Origin: Agapetus fuscipes
Lineage: Eukaryota > Arthropoda > Insecta > Trichoptera > Glossosomatidae
Length of the DNA: 64,000 nt
Assembly (NCBI GenBank): GCA_951799405.1
Contig: OX637339.1
Coordinates: 1,798,001 to 1,862,000 of the forward strand
Direction: 5' to 3'
Positions 1 through 12,500 of the stretch are shown piece after piece. Position numbers and translations under genes: made by a program. The notes under the pieces are model-generated. The model saw only the letters and a list, made by a program, of their open reading frames with translations. It ran no database searches and was not told the origin of the DNA. Numbering within the stretch: the stretch's first letter is position 1; each line of letters begins with the position of its first letter.

Positions 1-277
1 AAAAGCCCTGTCCCCGCAGCCCGTTCTATTCTGTGGAAGCTTATCAACTTCGTCGAAAAAATTTAAAGTGGGAAAAAAATGTGACTTGCTGGACTGAAGG
101 CAGGACAGTCAGCCATAATTTAAATACAATATTATGTAAACAGTTTGAAAAGACACTAAAGTGCACCCGTACTGCATTTAGCATTATCCCCAAATGTATG
201 GCCCTACAGTGCTGTGAACTAGAAAAAATCCCTGATTATCGGGAATCCATTTTTATTGAAGAAGATGAAGTAGGCTT
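1..277. other. Intron sequence at the window edge
   Basis: I see no supported exon here. The open frame at 33-290 resembles no known protein and ends in the duplicated exon fragment. Part of it (around 175-245) is similar to the region near 3390-3470 on the opposite strand, so it is probably repeat-derived. Confidence 0.4.
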
Positions 278-364
278 GTTTACCCTTTGACCTGCAGGTT
301 GTGCAGCTGCTGGTGGTAGTGCTGTAAGGCCAAGGCCGCGGCCACTATGGAGCTCACCTCTCCT
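278..364 (-). pseudogene. Partial tandem copy of PIKfyve exon 25
   Basis: The last 80 bp of exon 25, with its donor, is repeated 147 bp downstream. The copy keeps the frame (EVSSIVAAALALQHYHQQLH) and the GG/GTAAAC donor. It has no acceptor and lacks the first 14 or so codons; its upstream edge is a (CA)n run. It is probably a non-functional exon duplicate. Confidence 0.85.
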
Positions 365-430
365 CCACACACACACACACTAGCGATTGCTAGACTCTTC
401 CACACACTGTTTATATGAGAGTGTGTTTAC

Positions 431-558
431 CCTTTGGCCTGCAGGTTGTGCAGCTGCTGGTGGTAGTGCTGGGAGGCCAGGGCCGCGGCCACTATGGAGC
501 TCACCTCTCCTGCCAGCACCACCACGGGCAGCACTCCTCCGCACAGGACCACTCCTGC
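431..558 (-). CDS. PIKFYVE: PIKfyve exon 25 (last exon inside the window)
   Basis: This exon encodes VLPVVVLAGEVSSIVAAALA and SQHYHQQLHNL, matching human RVPIAVCEKEPSSIIAFALS and CKEYRNALEEL. It ends in phase 2 at GG/GTAAAC. The catalytic domain must be encoded beyond position 1. Confidence 0.93.
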
Positions 559-3500
559 CTGAGAAATAAACAACACAAATATTAATATAATTCAAATGGT
601 TTTGCACTTACAACGCTTGTTCACTAAGCTAATGGGTATTATTTTTCTCTCTTACAAGGAAACACCGCTATGTAATATTTTTTTACAAAAATAGATTTGT
701 GAAGATTTGCAATTCACCAATCTTTTTTGGCTGGCCAGAAACTGGTATAAACATTATGAATGAATAAATGATTATTTTAATAAATAACCCCACTTCAACT
801 GAAAGTGGTTGGTGTGAGGCCGGCCCCCTGACCTGTAAAAATAAATAGGTCCCGAAGCGCCACATGCGACCCCTTCGGGGATAACGCAGGCAAGAAGTTA
901 CACTATATGTGTAGCTTAGTTGCATTGCATTTATTTAATTTAATTTTTAAAATGTTATATAACAACTACCCAATGACATCTGTTGAACCAGGGTCACTGT
1001 TACAACAACACTGAACAAGTTACTGTCGATAGGACATGACGCAGGCAAGGTTGGAACTTGCGATCGTCTGAATAACGCAAATTCGAGTGCCAAAAAAAAA
1101 AACTGTGATGACATCACAGTTTTCATCAAGATCATCCCATAGATCACGGCCACAGATCCCGGAAAACATCTCTCCAGCATCATCAGCCGGCCATATAAGC
1201 CTGAAACTCTTATTTAATGAGTATTTGGTTTGCCTGTTAGCATAACGAGTAAGTTAATTTCCTACCTGTTGTGATGGTTGTGAGTTACTGAGGAGCTGTG
1301 AGAGTATGGCACGTAAGCCTCGCTTGTCATTCTTATCTTCCTCGTCCTCTCCTAGAATGATTAAAAAGACCTTACCATAACAAAGTCAAAAGGGACCTTA
1401 CAATCAGAAAGTGAAGTGAAATATGGACCTTTACCCTGAGTATAAAGCATATTCGTTTACGAGTATGGAAATCCGCGTTTCCATTTAAGTTCACTGAAGG
1501 CGCTGTTTATTTTTCCATACAAAGATTACACAGCCTCCAGTGAGCGAAAATGGAAATAAGAACTTCCATACATTTGTTACTCCTTACAAGATGTGAGCAT
1601 ATTAGTATTTTTTTTACCAGAGATACCTACTTATCATAAAAATAAAAAAAAACCTGTGTTGCAATATTAAAAAGTATGTACTTAGTTGCAAGAAATTGTA
1701 TATATTTGATTCCGTAAGTTACCTTGGTGATCGACCTCTGTTGAATTGGTGATAAAGCCTCGAGAATCTGTAAAATATGTTGATATATGTAATTGAATAT
1801 AAAGCATGATTTTTTATGGCAACATTAAACATGCTTTGGTGTTTACCTGCCACACAATCTACAGCGTTGAAGTCTGGTTGGCCACCATCTTCAGATTCAA
1901 TCTTCCCGTCAACTGAAAATGCATGACAACAGTATTAGAAATAATATTCATTTCAACTTAGGGGTTATACACATATAGTGGTGTCAGATTTTTTCCCCAC
2001 TTTAAATGTGCAAAGAAGTATAATGAGGTAGGTTACCTATTTCTTGAGGTATTTTGAAATTGGTTTTGGCGGTAGCTTGTGTCGTCCACTTCTCTAAGGA
2101 GTCTTGAAGCATCTTCTCTCCCACGACGATGCCATCTGAAATCCCCCACAGCCACTGGATGACACCTGCTGACAGGAATAATCCATGGTTTAATCAAAAG
2201 TTTAAACAAATCAAAATAACACATCAAACACTGTTGCAGACTTGCCCAAAGGCTCATTGATCTGACTCCATTTTCCACAGAGCACAAAGTCTATATTGTT
2301 ATGATTTTAGGGTTCAAAAGTCTTTCAATTAATAACACTGGTCTTCTTTTAGAGTTGTTTATTTTACACTTTTAAAAATTTATTTTCACAAAGATAGTCT
2401 CGATTATTCCATTACACTTGGTTTCTGTTCACTGGTCAAGTTGGTTCAATGTATTTGTAAAGCTGGCAGGAGACTGTAGTGGTGAGAGGTTGAATAATAA
2501 CTGACTCGTTCAAGCAACTTGCACCCTTTTTATACTAAGAGAATCAAATACTCTGGAAGATATTTTTGCTTGATGCTTCTCGAAATACCTACTTAGCCTA
2601 GAGACTTCTCCATGTACACACAACCATCAATCCTACCCACCAATACAATACAGAATTCCTATAACTATAACTATACTTATTTATATTTCATATTTACATA
2701 ACAATATTGTCTGCTATGAAAATGTTTTAAAAATGTGCTTGAAAAAGTATTCCGTACTGGGGGTATTCATAAAGCCAGAATATTCAGAAGCAAAAATGTG
2801 AAAGGAGGATGGAAATGAAGTGACCTGCGTTGCAGGTTTGTCCTTGCAGTATGGAGGACGTGAGGTTGAGCTGTATCTGATCCATGTGCTGTTTGAAGGC
2901 CGACTGCTCTTTCTCCGTGTCCACTTCCCCAGCGTTGCTGAATATCTCATGTCCTGGAAACATCACAATAACAATTTAAATTTGACACATCAAGCTCCAA
3001 TAACAAAATACTATAGAGATGCTTTCCGGGATCTGTTGCCGTGGTATGTGGGAGCTGGAGCTTTCGGACGTTTCACCCATGTCTATGATGGGCTTCTTCA
3101 AGTCATGGGTGAAACATTCGGAAGCTCCAGCTTTCACAGACCACGACAACAAATTCCGGAAAACATCTCTCCAGCATCATTAGCCGGCCGTGTAAGCCTA
3201 AAACTCTTATTCAACATACTCCTTAGCAACTCAACTAAGTGAAATAATTACTAAATTTTGTGCTTTTTTCTTTGTCACTATTAAAGATGCAATAACGTAT
3301 TTGTTTGTACACCACAAGTAATGGACTCTGAACATTCAAAATATTCCTCAGTTATGGGACTTCAATTGTAGTAAATAAAAAATGGGTTCCTGATAATCAG
3401 GGATTTTTCTAGTAGAGTATACAGCACTGTGAGCCCATACAGTCGGTGTTAATACTAAATGCAGTCCGTAGCACTTTCCTTAATTTTTTAAACAACTTTA

Positions 3501-6500
3501 ATTATATTGTATTGAAATTATGACGCTGTTCCTGTCTTTAGCCAGCCCAAGTGACATCACATGTTTTCCTTGCATTGTAAATATGCTGAGTCCATTAAGT
3601 TGAAGGAAAGCTGAATTTTTAAAGTAATAGCAAAACACATCGATATAAATAATATACATAGATGGAGCGCGTGAGTGTTTTCCTATACAAACGGTTGTGC
3701 CACAAAATTGTAGAAAGAAAGAGAAAGAAACATTAGAAATTTTGTTATGTTTCTGTCTCTTTCTGATCTCCATGACAACGTCAGGGTCCGTACTCAACAT
3801 GGATTTGTAAGGACTGGATGGGCTGAGAAAGCAATCCTTTGTGAATTAGAAATGCGCTACCCCACTCATCATACAAAAATCCAAATTCAGTCTATCGGTA
3901 ACCTTCCAACTATTAACAGGTGTGTTTCCTAACTGGAAAGAAAAATCATCAAAATGCCAAGCCACACATTTTCCAAATGCACAAACAATACGAAAAATTG
4001 TAATAAAAAGTCTGGAGTAACTTTTCACTCGTAATTACCAGTGAATATTAATATTTAAGTAAGTTCAATTGATATTTTATCTGCCGATGCCTTTAGCCAC
4101 AAAACAATAGCCCCGCTGTCAAACCGTCGGCCATTTTTAGTGATAGAGATGTGATGATGATAAAATATAGTATCTGATACCGTCACGTGAGAACATTTTT
4201 TTTTGTGAAATGTATGTATTTGAAGTGGTCTGTATTTCAAAATTTCAATTTCTACCCTACACTTTTTGTTTCATTTATCCTTTTATATTTCAAGGAAATT
4301 GGATTAAAAATAATATTTTTTTTACTTTGTCTTCTATAGGTATTACTCCTAACATCATTGAAAAAACTTAAAATTAAAAAAATGTAATTGAAATAATTTT
4401 CACAAGTAATTATGTAACATTAAGTAAAATATTTACATTTATGGAACAGAAGCATTAAAAAGTATCAGATATTGTCAAAACCTTTGACAACACTAAATTA
4501 TGTTGTCAACGAAAATAACATCAACAATTCGTTGCTAAGCAATATTACCTGCTTACATAAATTAACGACGGAGTAGGGACGCATAACGTGATAGAAAAGG
4601 ACAACAACAAAAAACGTATGTTGTGCGAGCGAGACAAAACAAGGGACAAAGTCTGGCGAAATTAGATTTCAGTGACTGTATGGAACACAGTGTTTTTTTT
4701 TTTTTTTTTTAAGAGATCCTGTGCGGGAGACTCCCTAGATTCTAAAGACTCTAGGGAGTCTCCCTTGTTGTAGTGCCGCAGAGGTGTACGAGCTTGGTCG
4801 TCGCTACAAAGCGCCAATACTCAAGCAAGACCCAGTTGCTGTGAGGCTGGATGGACCTTTGTTGACCGGTCATTGGTAAAGGTTTATGAATTTTTCAACC
4901 CAGCGAAGAGCACATTCGAAATATAAATGGTATATTTTTGTGCTCCGCCGGGATCCGAATCCACAACCTTCCATTTACGAGTCCGAAGTGTTGCCACTAC
5001 GGACTACGGACCGGTAAAGAACTAAATTTAGAACTAAAAGTTTAAACCTAAATCAAATAAATAGCCTCTCCATTTAATAGAACTCCATGGTACTCAAGCC
5101 GAAGTGAAGAAAACCTAACAGGTGACAGCTGAGGCTGACGTCTCACAACATACGTTTCCCAAAATGTAAGGAAAAATAGCTCAATACGAATAAATTTTTT
5201 CAGTGCATAATATTTAAGGCTGTGTAAGAACTAAAAAAAACTTAAACAAAAAAAGACGTATTAGTACCCATATCTTACTTTTATGTAATAGAGCATTATT
5301 TGAAAATACGAGTATATGAATATCAGCAGATTTTTTTCTCCGTTATTTTAAAGGAGCATCTCTGAAAGTTGTCTAAAATGCTTCTTTACATTTTAATATC
5401 TAAATATCTTTATTTCTTTTGTATTTATATCTAAATAAACCTTAAAAAATACGATTAATGCGTCCAATATAAGAAAAAAAATCTATCGTCAATAATGGGT
5501 ATAAGTATGAAGAACTGAGTTTTTTATTTATATTTTGTGGTTTTTTACTGTATTCTTTTGTTTGTAATAATTCGTCACGCACTTATCATGAGTTTTATTT
5601 CATTAAATTAACATACGAGTATTTCTTTTATGTGGGGAAATTTGAAAATTTGATGGAACTGTCAGGCTATCTTCGCATGATATTCGTCTTCAATTTACAT
5701 GTAGGTACCTCGATGTTTCCTTGCCGACGCTTGGTAAACAACTGATTGCAAATGGGGCATACACTATCATTTAGGGCAACAATGATGTGGATCGGATATA
5801 TACGCGGCTATATACGATATGCTCCATCTATATATTTTATTTAGATTAATGGCAAAACAGGAAACAAAATCTGAGTTCTGATTGGTTTATTGGTTAAAAA
5901 TAAAATACCGTAGACAATGCAACTATTTGAATTTTAATAAAACAATTCCATTTGACAGGTAGGATTTTGAATAAAGAACATTGATGTAATATAGAATACT
6001 GTAGATACCTTTTAGCACTAGATCATTGACTTGGTTGATGAGGCCTTCTCGTATGGATCTTGTGTTGTAGTGCGTAGCTATGGTCGGCGGGGGAAGACAT
6101 ATCTCCCAGAATTTTATTTTTGTGTACCTAAAAATGATCCACAATTAAAATATGACTGACACAATCTGGTTTCTGTTGTTTGAAATGACTTAAACCATAC
6201 ATCTGTTGAAACATTAAATCATGAGCTATTTTTATTTATAATACAAAAGCTTTTTCCATGATAAAATAAATGTATGCATGAACAAGAATTTTTTGTACAA
6301 TTTGTAATGGGATCCTTTTTTACATCAATGCAACCAGCCTTAAACAAAATATACAGAGGAAATAGAGAGTAGTATATTGAATAAAATACTCGCCTGAAGC
6401 TAGCGGTGGTGTTGCCGCAGCCGAAGTAGTGTGTGTGGTGCTGGTGCAGGGAGTGCGGGCAGGCGCCCTGGGAGGTGTGGGAGCGCTGGTAGCGCGGGGC

Positions 6501-9500
6501 GTGCAGGCGCAGCTCCAGGTACTTGGCCAGGGACAGGGCCAGCGAGGGGGCTCGCAGGCAGGCTCCTCCGCCCCCGCCCCCGCTGCTGGACTCGTCGCAC
6601 AGCCAGCAGCGACACCACCACACCACGCTCTGAACACATAGTTATTTACTTATTTACGGCACATGCCTTTTACAAAATTTAAATAAGATATTACATACAT
6701 GAGAAACAAAACTAACTAGAAACAAAATCTAATCTAAGTTGCAGAGATATGTAACATTAGGGATTCATATTATATGCATTCTCTCAAGCAGACATGTATA
6801 AGCTCACGCTTGCACATGCCGCATGTGAACCTACAACATAAAACCCAAATCTCAAATGAACACACACCCTGCAACTCTTGCCTGAAACGGGGAAGGTCGG
6901 CAAGAGTTTAGCTTACAGTAATTTGGTCTTGTTTGATAATTAGTGCTTTCTAGCCAACACAAGCTCCTAGAAAATTGGGTCAATGGCTCAGTTGGTAAAA
7001 TGCTTGTGTTCACTGCTGAGAGCAAGGGTTCGATTTCCACGGAGGGTGTCAGAAATTATTTCTCGTTATTAAAAAAAACCTGCATTGGCTTTGCTTCCCT
7101 GAGAGAATGGTCTACCGTGTTTGTCTGGTGGTATATAAAGCCATCAATGGCTTGGCTCCACCTTATCTAACTGCCATGATTTTACTGTCAAGATGGGTGT
7201 GAGGAGGCAGACATTCAGATCTGCGGCTGATGGTGTAATCAATTTGACCTTTAACACAACAGTCAAATGACATCAAAAGGATTGCTGGTGACTGGATGCA
7301 GAAGGCCCAGGATAGAGATGCCTGGAGAGATATGGCGGAGGCCTGTGTTTGGTAGTGGACAAGAATGGCTGACTGATAAATAAAAGTTGTGTGCTCCAAC
7401 CTGTTTGCCTTCATCGTCCAATGGCAGTCTCTGCGGGGCCACCCTGGTGGCGCTGCTCTCCACAGTGTTGCAGGTCACAGTCACACAGCCATCGCCATGG
7501 ATAAACCTACAATACAGGGACGTGCATAGCATTTCAAGCATGGGTAGGAAGACTTATGGATTATTTTCAGATTAAATTGTTAAACCTGTGCTAGCACATA
7601 ATAATGTGTTGGCGTTTAAAGGAGTTTCTTTTGAAGTTAAAAAAGAAGTTTGGTGATCTGGAAAAACTCACTTCAAGGTCTGGAAATCGCAAATGAACAG
7701 ATTGATCTGTAATGTTGGCGGCTAGGGTTTATTAAAGTGAAATTGGTCTTATGATTTAGTTTTTTTAGTGTCCATGTTTATATTATTGTTTATTGATTTA
7801 AAAAATGTAATTTGTGATGTTTCTTCCTTGACTTATAGGTTGGTATGCGGCTGACCACCCATACTGTAAGAAATGGTTCACTTTGCCAATGTCACCCCTG
7901 TTTCAGGGAAGGACGGCAAGAGTTGCAGAGCTTATGTTCATTTGAGATTGGGTTTTTATATTGTAGGTCCACATGCGGCATGTGTTAACGCGAAATTATA
8001 CATGTCTGCTTGTGGGAATGCATTTAATATAAATCTTAAATGATATTGTTACGTTTCTCCTGAGGGTCCTTAATTAAAACACAAGTTCAACACAAGTTAG
8101 CCATACAGTTTATTTACACAGACTTTCTTACAATAGATTAATTTTAACAGACTTATTTTAACAGATTTATTTTAACACACTTATTTATTTCGTACAGATT
8201 ACAGTTATTTTACACCATATTGGTCGCCCTAGTAACTAGATATTCCTCTGTGTGAGTGCTTTGAAAGACTACTCGCTCCAGCCGATTGTCACGCTTCTTA
8301 TAGCGGAACCTAGGGGCCATTCCAGCAGGCCCTAGAAAGTTCCACCACCACACTTGTATAGACGATTCTGGACATATTTATTTCTTGAAGAGTCCATTTT
8401 CTACCCACATACGCACCTTACAACTACAATCGTCTGGGCCAGAACATTCTCTCAAAACACACGTACACCAATAAGCATCTACCAGTGTATTTCGTTACAA
8501 TATATATCTTTGCACCTTAGATTAGATTAGATTAGATTAGGTCAGAATAGTCCCCGTAAAGTACCCAAAATGTTTGATGTCTAAGGATCGGTATTTTCAA
8601 CGTTAGCATAGCGACTTTACACTAAATGAAAAGGAAGCAGTTACAACAATTGTGTGGGTAGTTTTATTTATAAGTTTAAAGTCACGTAGGCTAATGTTGA
8701 AAATATCGGGCCTTAGGAACATTATGTTGCTGACTTACTTTCTGACGTGCTGCACGAGGGGCACCTGGCAGGTTGTGGAGGAGCAGGAGTACTGCTGCAG
8801 GAAGCAGTGGCGCTCCAAGAAGAGGCCCAGGGGGATGTCGTTGGCGCCGTACATCTCCATCCTCACAATCCTGGGAGACAAAATGGAGAAATCATGCTCA
8901 TTCTTGTTTCGTTGACAGCTCTGTTGATAGAGCACTTGAGTCGTATAGAATTAAAGGTGGCAATCAAGGTTGCTTTTAAAAAATGAGAGAAAACAAAGGA
9001 AATGTGATTCTCATCATTTCCATATAACGCAAACGCAACTAAGCTACACATATAGTGTAACTTCTTGCCGCGTTATCCCCGAAGGGGTCGCATGTGGCGA
9101 GTTGAACCTATTTATTTGTACAGGTAAGGGGGCCGGCCTTACGCCAACCACTTCAGTTGATGTGGAGGTTTCCCAGCTCCCAAGAGTGCTGGTACTCATT
9201 TCTTGTGAAGGCTGAGTAAACCTTGCCGGTATTTTATTTTGGGGTTTGAAATAAACAACGAAACGGGAAATCATTTCTGACACCGTCGGTGGGATTCGAA
9301 CCCGAGCTTTCGGCATGGAATGCAAGCACTCCTGAGCTATCGACCGGACTTTGTAAGTCTTGTATATTTCCAAAAGCCCCTACTCTTGTCTCCAATTACA
9401 GAGAAAATGTGATAATATTTCCATTTGTGATTGTATATATATTTAGTGGCTAACGCTTTGTACATAAATTTAGTGTTTTTAACGCTATGGACTCATTATC

Positions 9501-12500
9501 GGAAGATCGTGAGTTCAATACTTGGTGGAGCACAAAAAAAAATTATACAATTTTACTGATTGTAGAGGCAATAACTTTGTAATCGTTCATCATTAAGGAT
9601 AAAAGAAAAACAACTTTGTTGCAACTCATAGTAATCATAAACAAAGCTGTTTTTCTTTTATCCTTAAATACTTATACTCTCAAATTTGTGCTTCCCTGAG
9701 TCAAAATATCATTTGCTTTACTAAAGACCGGTCACCAAACGTTCATTATGAACCGGAAGTGATATAATAAAGTTTTGAAATAAACTGCAGTTTAAATTCA
9801 ATAGAACGAAGAAAAAAAAACCCCACATAAAAGCATAACCATATTATACTCACATTGGGTTGATGCAGAAATCTGGAGCATTGTTGGACCTCTGGCTGTA
9901 GCTGTAGTACAACAGGTGCATCCTCTGGTGCTGCTCAGGATCCAGAGGGTCCACCGGCTCTTTGGTCTTCAGCTTCACGTCCTTGCTGCTCTCCTTCTCC
10001 GATGTCATCTTATCAACACGCCTCTGGCACATCTTCATGGAGAGATTCCCTGTGACATAAGACATAAAAAGTGAAACTGTGATCAGTACGTAGTCCAGTG
10101 GTAACGCTTTGGACTTGTAAATGGAAGGTTGTGGGTTGGAATCCTGGCCGAGCCCAAAATATATAAGATTTATATTTTTAAATATGCTCTTTGCTGGGTT
10201 GAAAAACTCAAAAAACCTTTATCAAAGACCAATAACCAAAAGTACATCCAGCCTTACAGCAACTGGGTCTTGCTTGAGAATTGGCGGTTTCTATAGTGAC
10301 GACCAAGCTCGCAAAGGGCTCTAGAGGTGTGATTCGCATAAAAACAGTGCTTGCTAAATAAATCACCATAATATTATTATAAGAGTTGGAAAATGTGGTT
10401 CAGTGATGCAGGATGTAGCCCCCGATGGCTCTGTAGCTAGCCAGGAGTTCCCTGGCCGTCTCGTCTTCCACAGTTCCCACCAGAGCTACTTTAGCAAGGG
10501 CGTGGGCTTCTTAGATGTGACCTACCGTGTTGCAGTTGTCCCCCAATGGCTCTGTAGCTAGCCAGGACTTCCCTGACCGTCTCATCTTCCACAGTTCCCA
10601 CCAGAGCTGCTTTAGCAAGCGCGTGGGCTTCCTAAGATGTGACCTACCGTGTTGCAGTTGTCCCCCGATGGCTCTGTAGCTAGTCAGGAGTTCCCTGACC
10701 GTCTCATCTTCCACAGTTCCCACCAGAGCTGCTTTAGCAAGCGTGTGGGCTTCCTAAGATGTGACCTACCGTGTTGCAGTTGTCCCCCGATGGCTCTGTA
10801 GCTAGCCAGGAGTTCCCTGACCATCTCATCTTCCACAGTTCCCACCAGAGCTACTTTAGCATCCGCGTGGGCTTCCTAAGATGTGACCTACCGTGTTGGA
10901 GTTGTCCCCCGATGGCTCTGTAGCTAGCCAGGAGTTCCCTGACCGTCTCATCTTCCACAGTTCCCACCAGAGCTACTTTAGCAAGCGCGTGGGCTTCCTA
11001 GATGTGACCTACCGTGTTGGAGTTGTCCCCCGATGGCTCTGTAGCTAGCCAGGAGTTCCCTGACCGTCTCATCTTCCACAGTTCCCACCAGAGCTACTTT
11101 AGCAAGCGCGTGGGCTTCCTAAGGGCATGAAACATGTATTTAGTTGATTGAGAGATATTTTTGTGTTTTGTTTATCTGTGTTAGTTTGATAATGAGACTA
11201 AAAATCTCTAGAAATTAGTAGAAGGTAGGTCCCTAATAATAATTTTTACTTTTTCGAGATTAATTAAGTGTTGAATGTTCCTTGACTTATAGGTTGGTAT
11301 GCGGCTGACCACCCATGCTGTGAAAATGGTTCACTTTGCCAATGTCACCCCTGTCTCAGGGAAGGACGGCAAGAGTTGCAGGGTGTATGTCCATTTGAGA
11401 TTCAGTTTTTATGTTGTAGGTTCACATGAGGCATGTGCAAGTGCAAACTTGTACGTGTCTGGTTGTGAGAATGCATGTAATGTGAATCTCCAATGTAACA
11501 TACTCGTATCTTTGCAACTTAGATTAGATTAGATTAGAATTGATTATTCCGGTGAAATAAAAATGTAATTTGTTGTGTATGTTCCTTGACTTATAGGTTG
11601 GTATGCGGCTGACTACCCATGCTGTAGAAAATGGTTCACTTTGCCAATGTCACCCCTGTTTCAGGAAAGGTCAGTAGGAGTAGCAGGGTGTATGCTCATT
11701 TGAGATTCGATGTGACCACATGCGGCATGTGTAAGCGCAAACTTTTACGAGTTTACTTATGGGAATGCATTTAATAGCCATCTTAAATGTTAAAATATCT
11801 TTGCAACTTAATTATAGATTGTATACTAAGGGTGCTTGTGTCCTCCCACAATTATCTTCCTCTTTGCAAAGAAACAAAACCGTCATCATGAGAGTGTCAC
11901 CTTGAGGCACAGGTCTTCAGGCAGTGGCTTGAGGCTGTGCTTGCGGTGCCTCTGCGTGGTGAGGCAGGCGGGGGGCGGGGGCGCGGGGTGCGGGAATAGG
12001 GGCGCGCAGTAGAAGGGTCGCAGGGCGCAGCACCGCCCCGCCTCGCTCTCCAGGTACGGGGCACAAATTCTGACGTGTGGGGACATTGATAGCACCGCCT
12101 CGTCACAGCTCCATCTGTGAGAAAATAAGAAATATACAAATTACATTTGATCTTCTTGAGACGTCTGAGATGAGAGTGCGGCAGACTATAGCAGGGAAGA
12201 TTGGTCCATAATTTAGTGGTTAATACTTCAGACTCGGAAGATTAGTGATTGGAAGATAGTGGGTTTGAATCTCGGCGGAATAAAAAAACATTTTCCAAAT
12301 TTGTCTTTACTAAAGACCAGTCAACAAAGGTCCATCCAGCCTTACACCAACTGGGTCTTGCTCGAGAATTATAATAACTTGGGTTTGGGTTTGATTCCCA
12401 GCAGAGAATAAAAAAAATATAGTTAGATTTTCAAAATATGTTACGGTTTTTGTGTGAATCGAACCTCAGGAGCCCTCTGCAAGCTTGGCCATCACAATAG

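Noticed and set aside
3018..3190. Possible microRNA-like hairpin
   Set aside because: Arms are about 60 bp and repeat in several places in the window with the same flanks; it is a dispersed foldback repeat.
6429..6682. Plus-strand frames over PIKfyve exon 18
   Set aside because: Shadows of the GC-rich coding exon on the opposite strand.
10511..10723. 70-aa frame reading through two copies of the tandem exon
   Set aside because: It crosses the 16-bp spacer and shifts frame in the second copy, so it is not a natural product.
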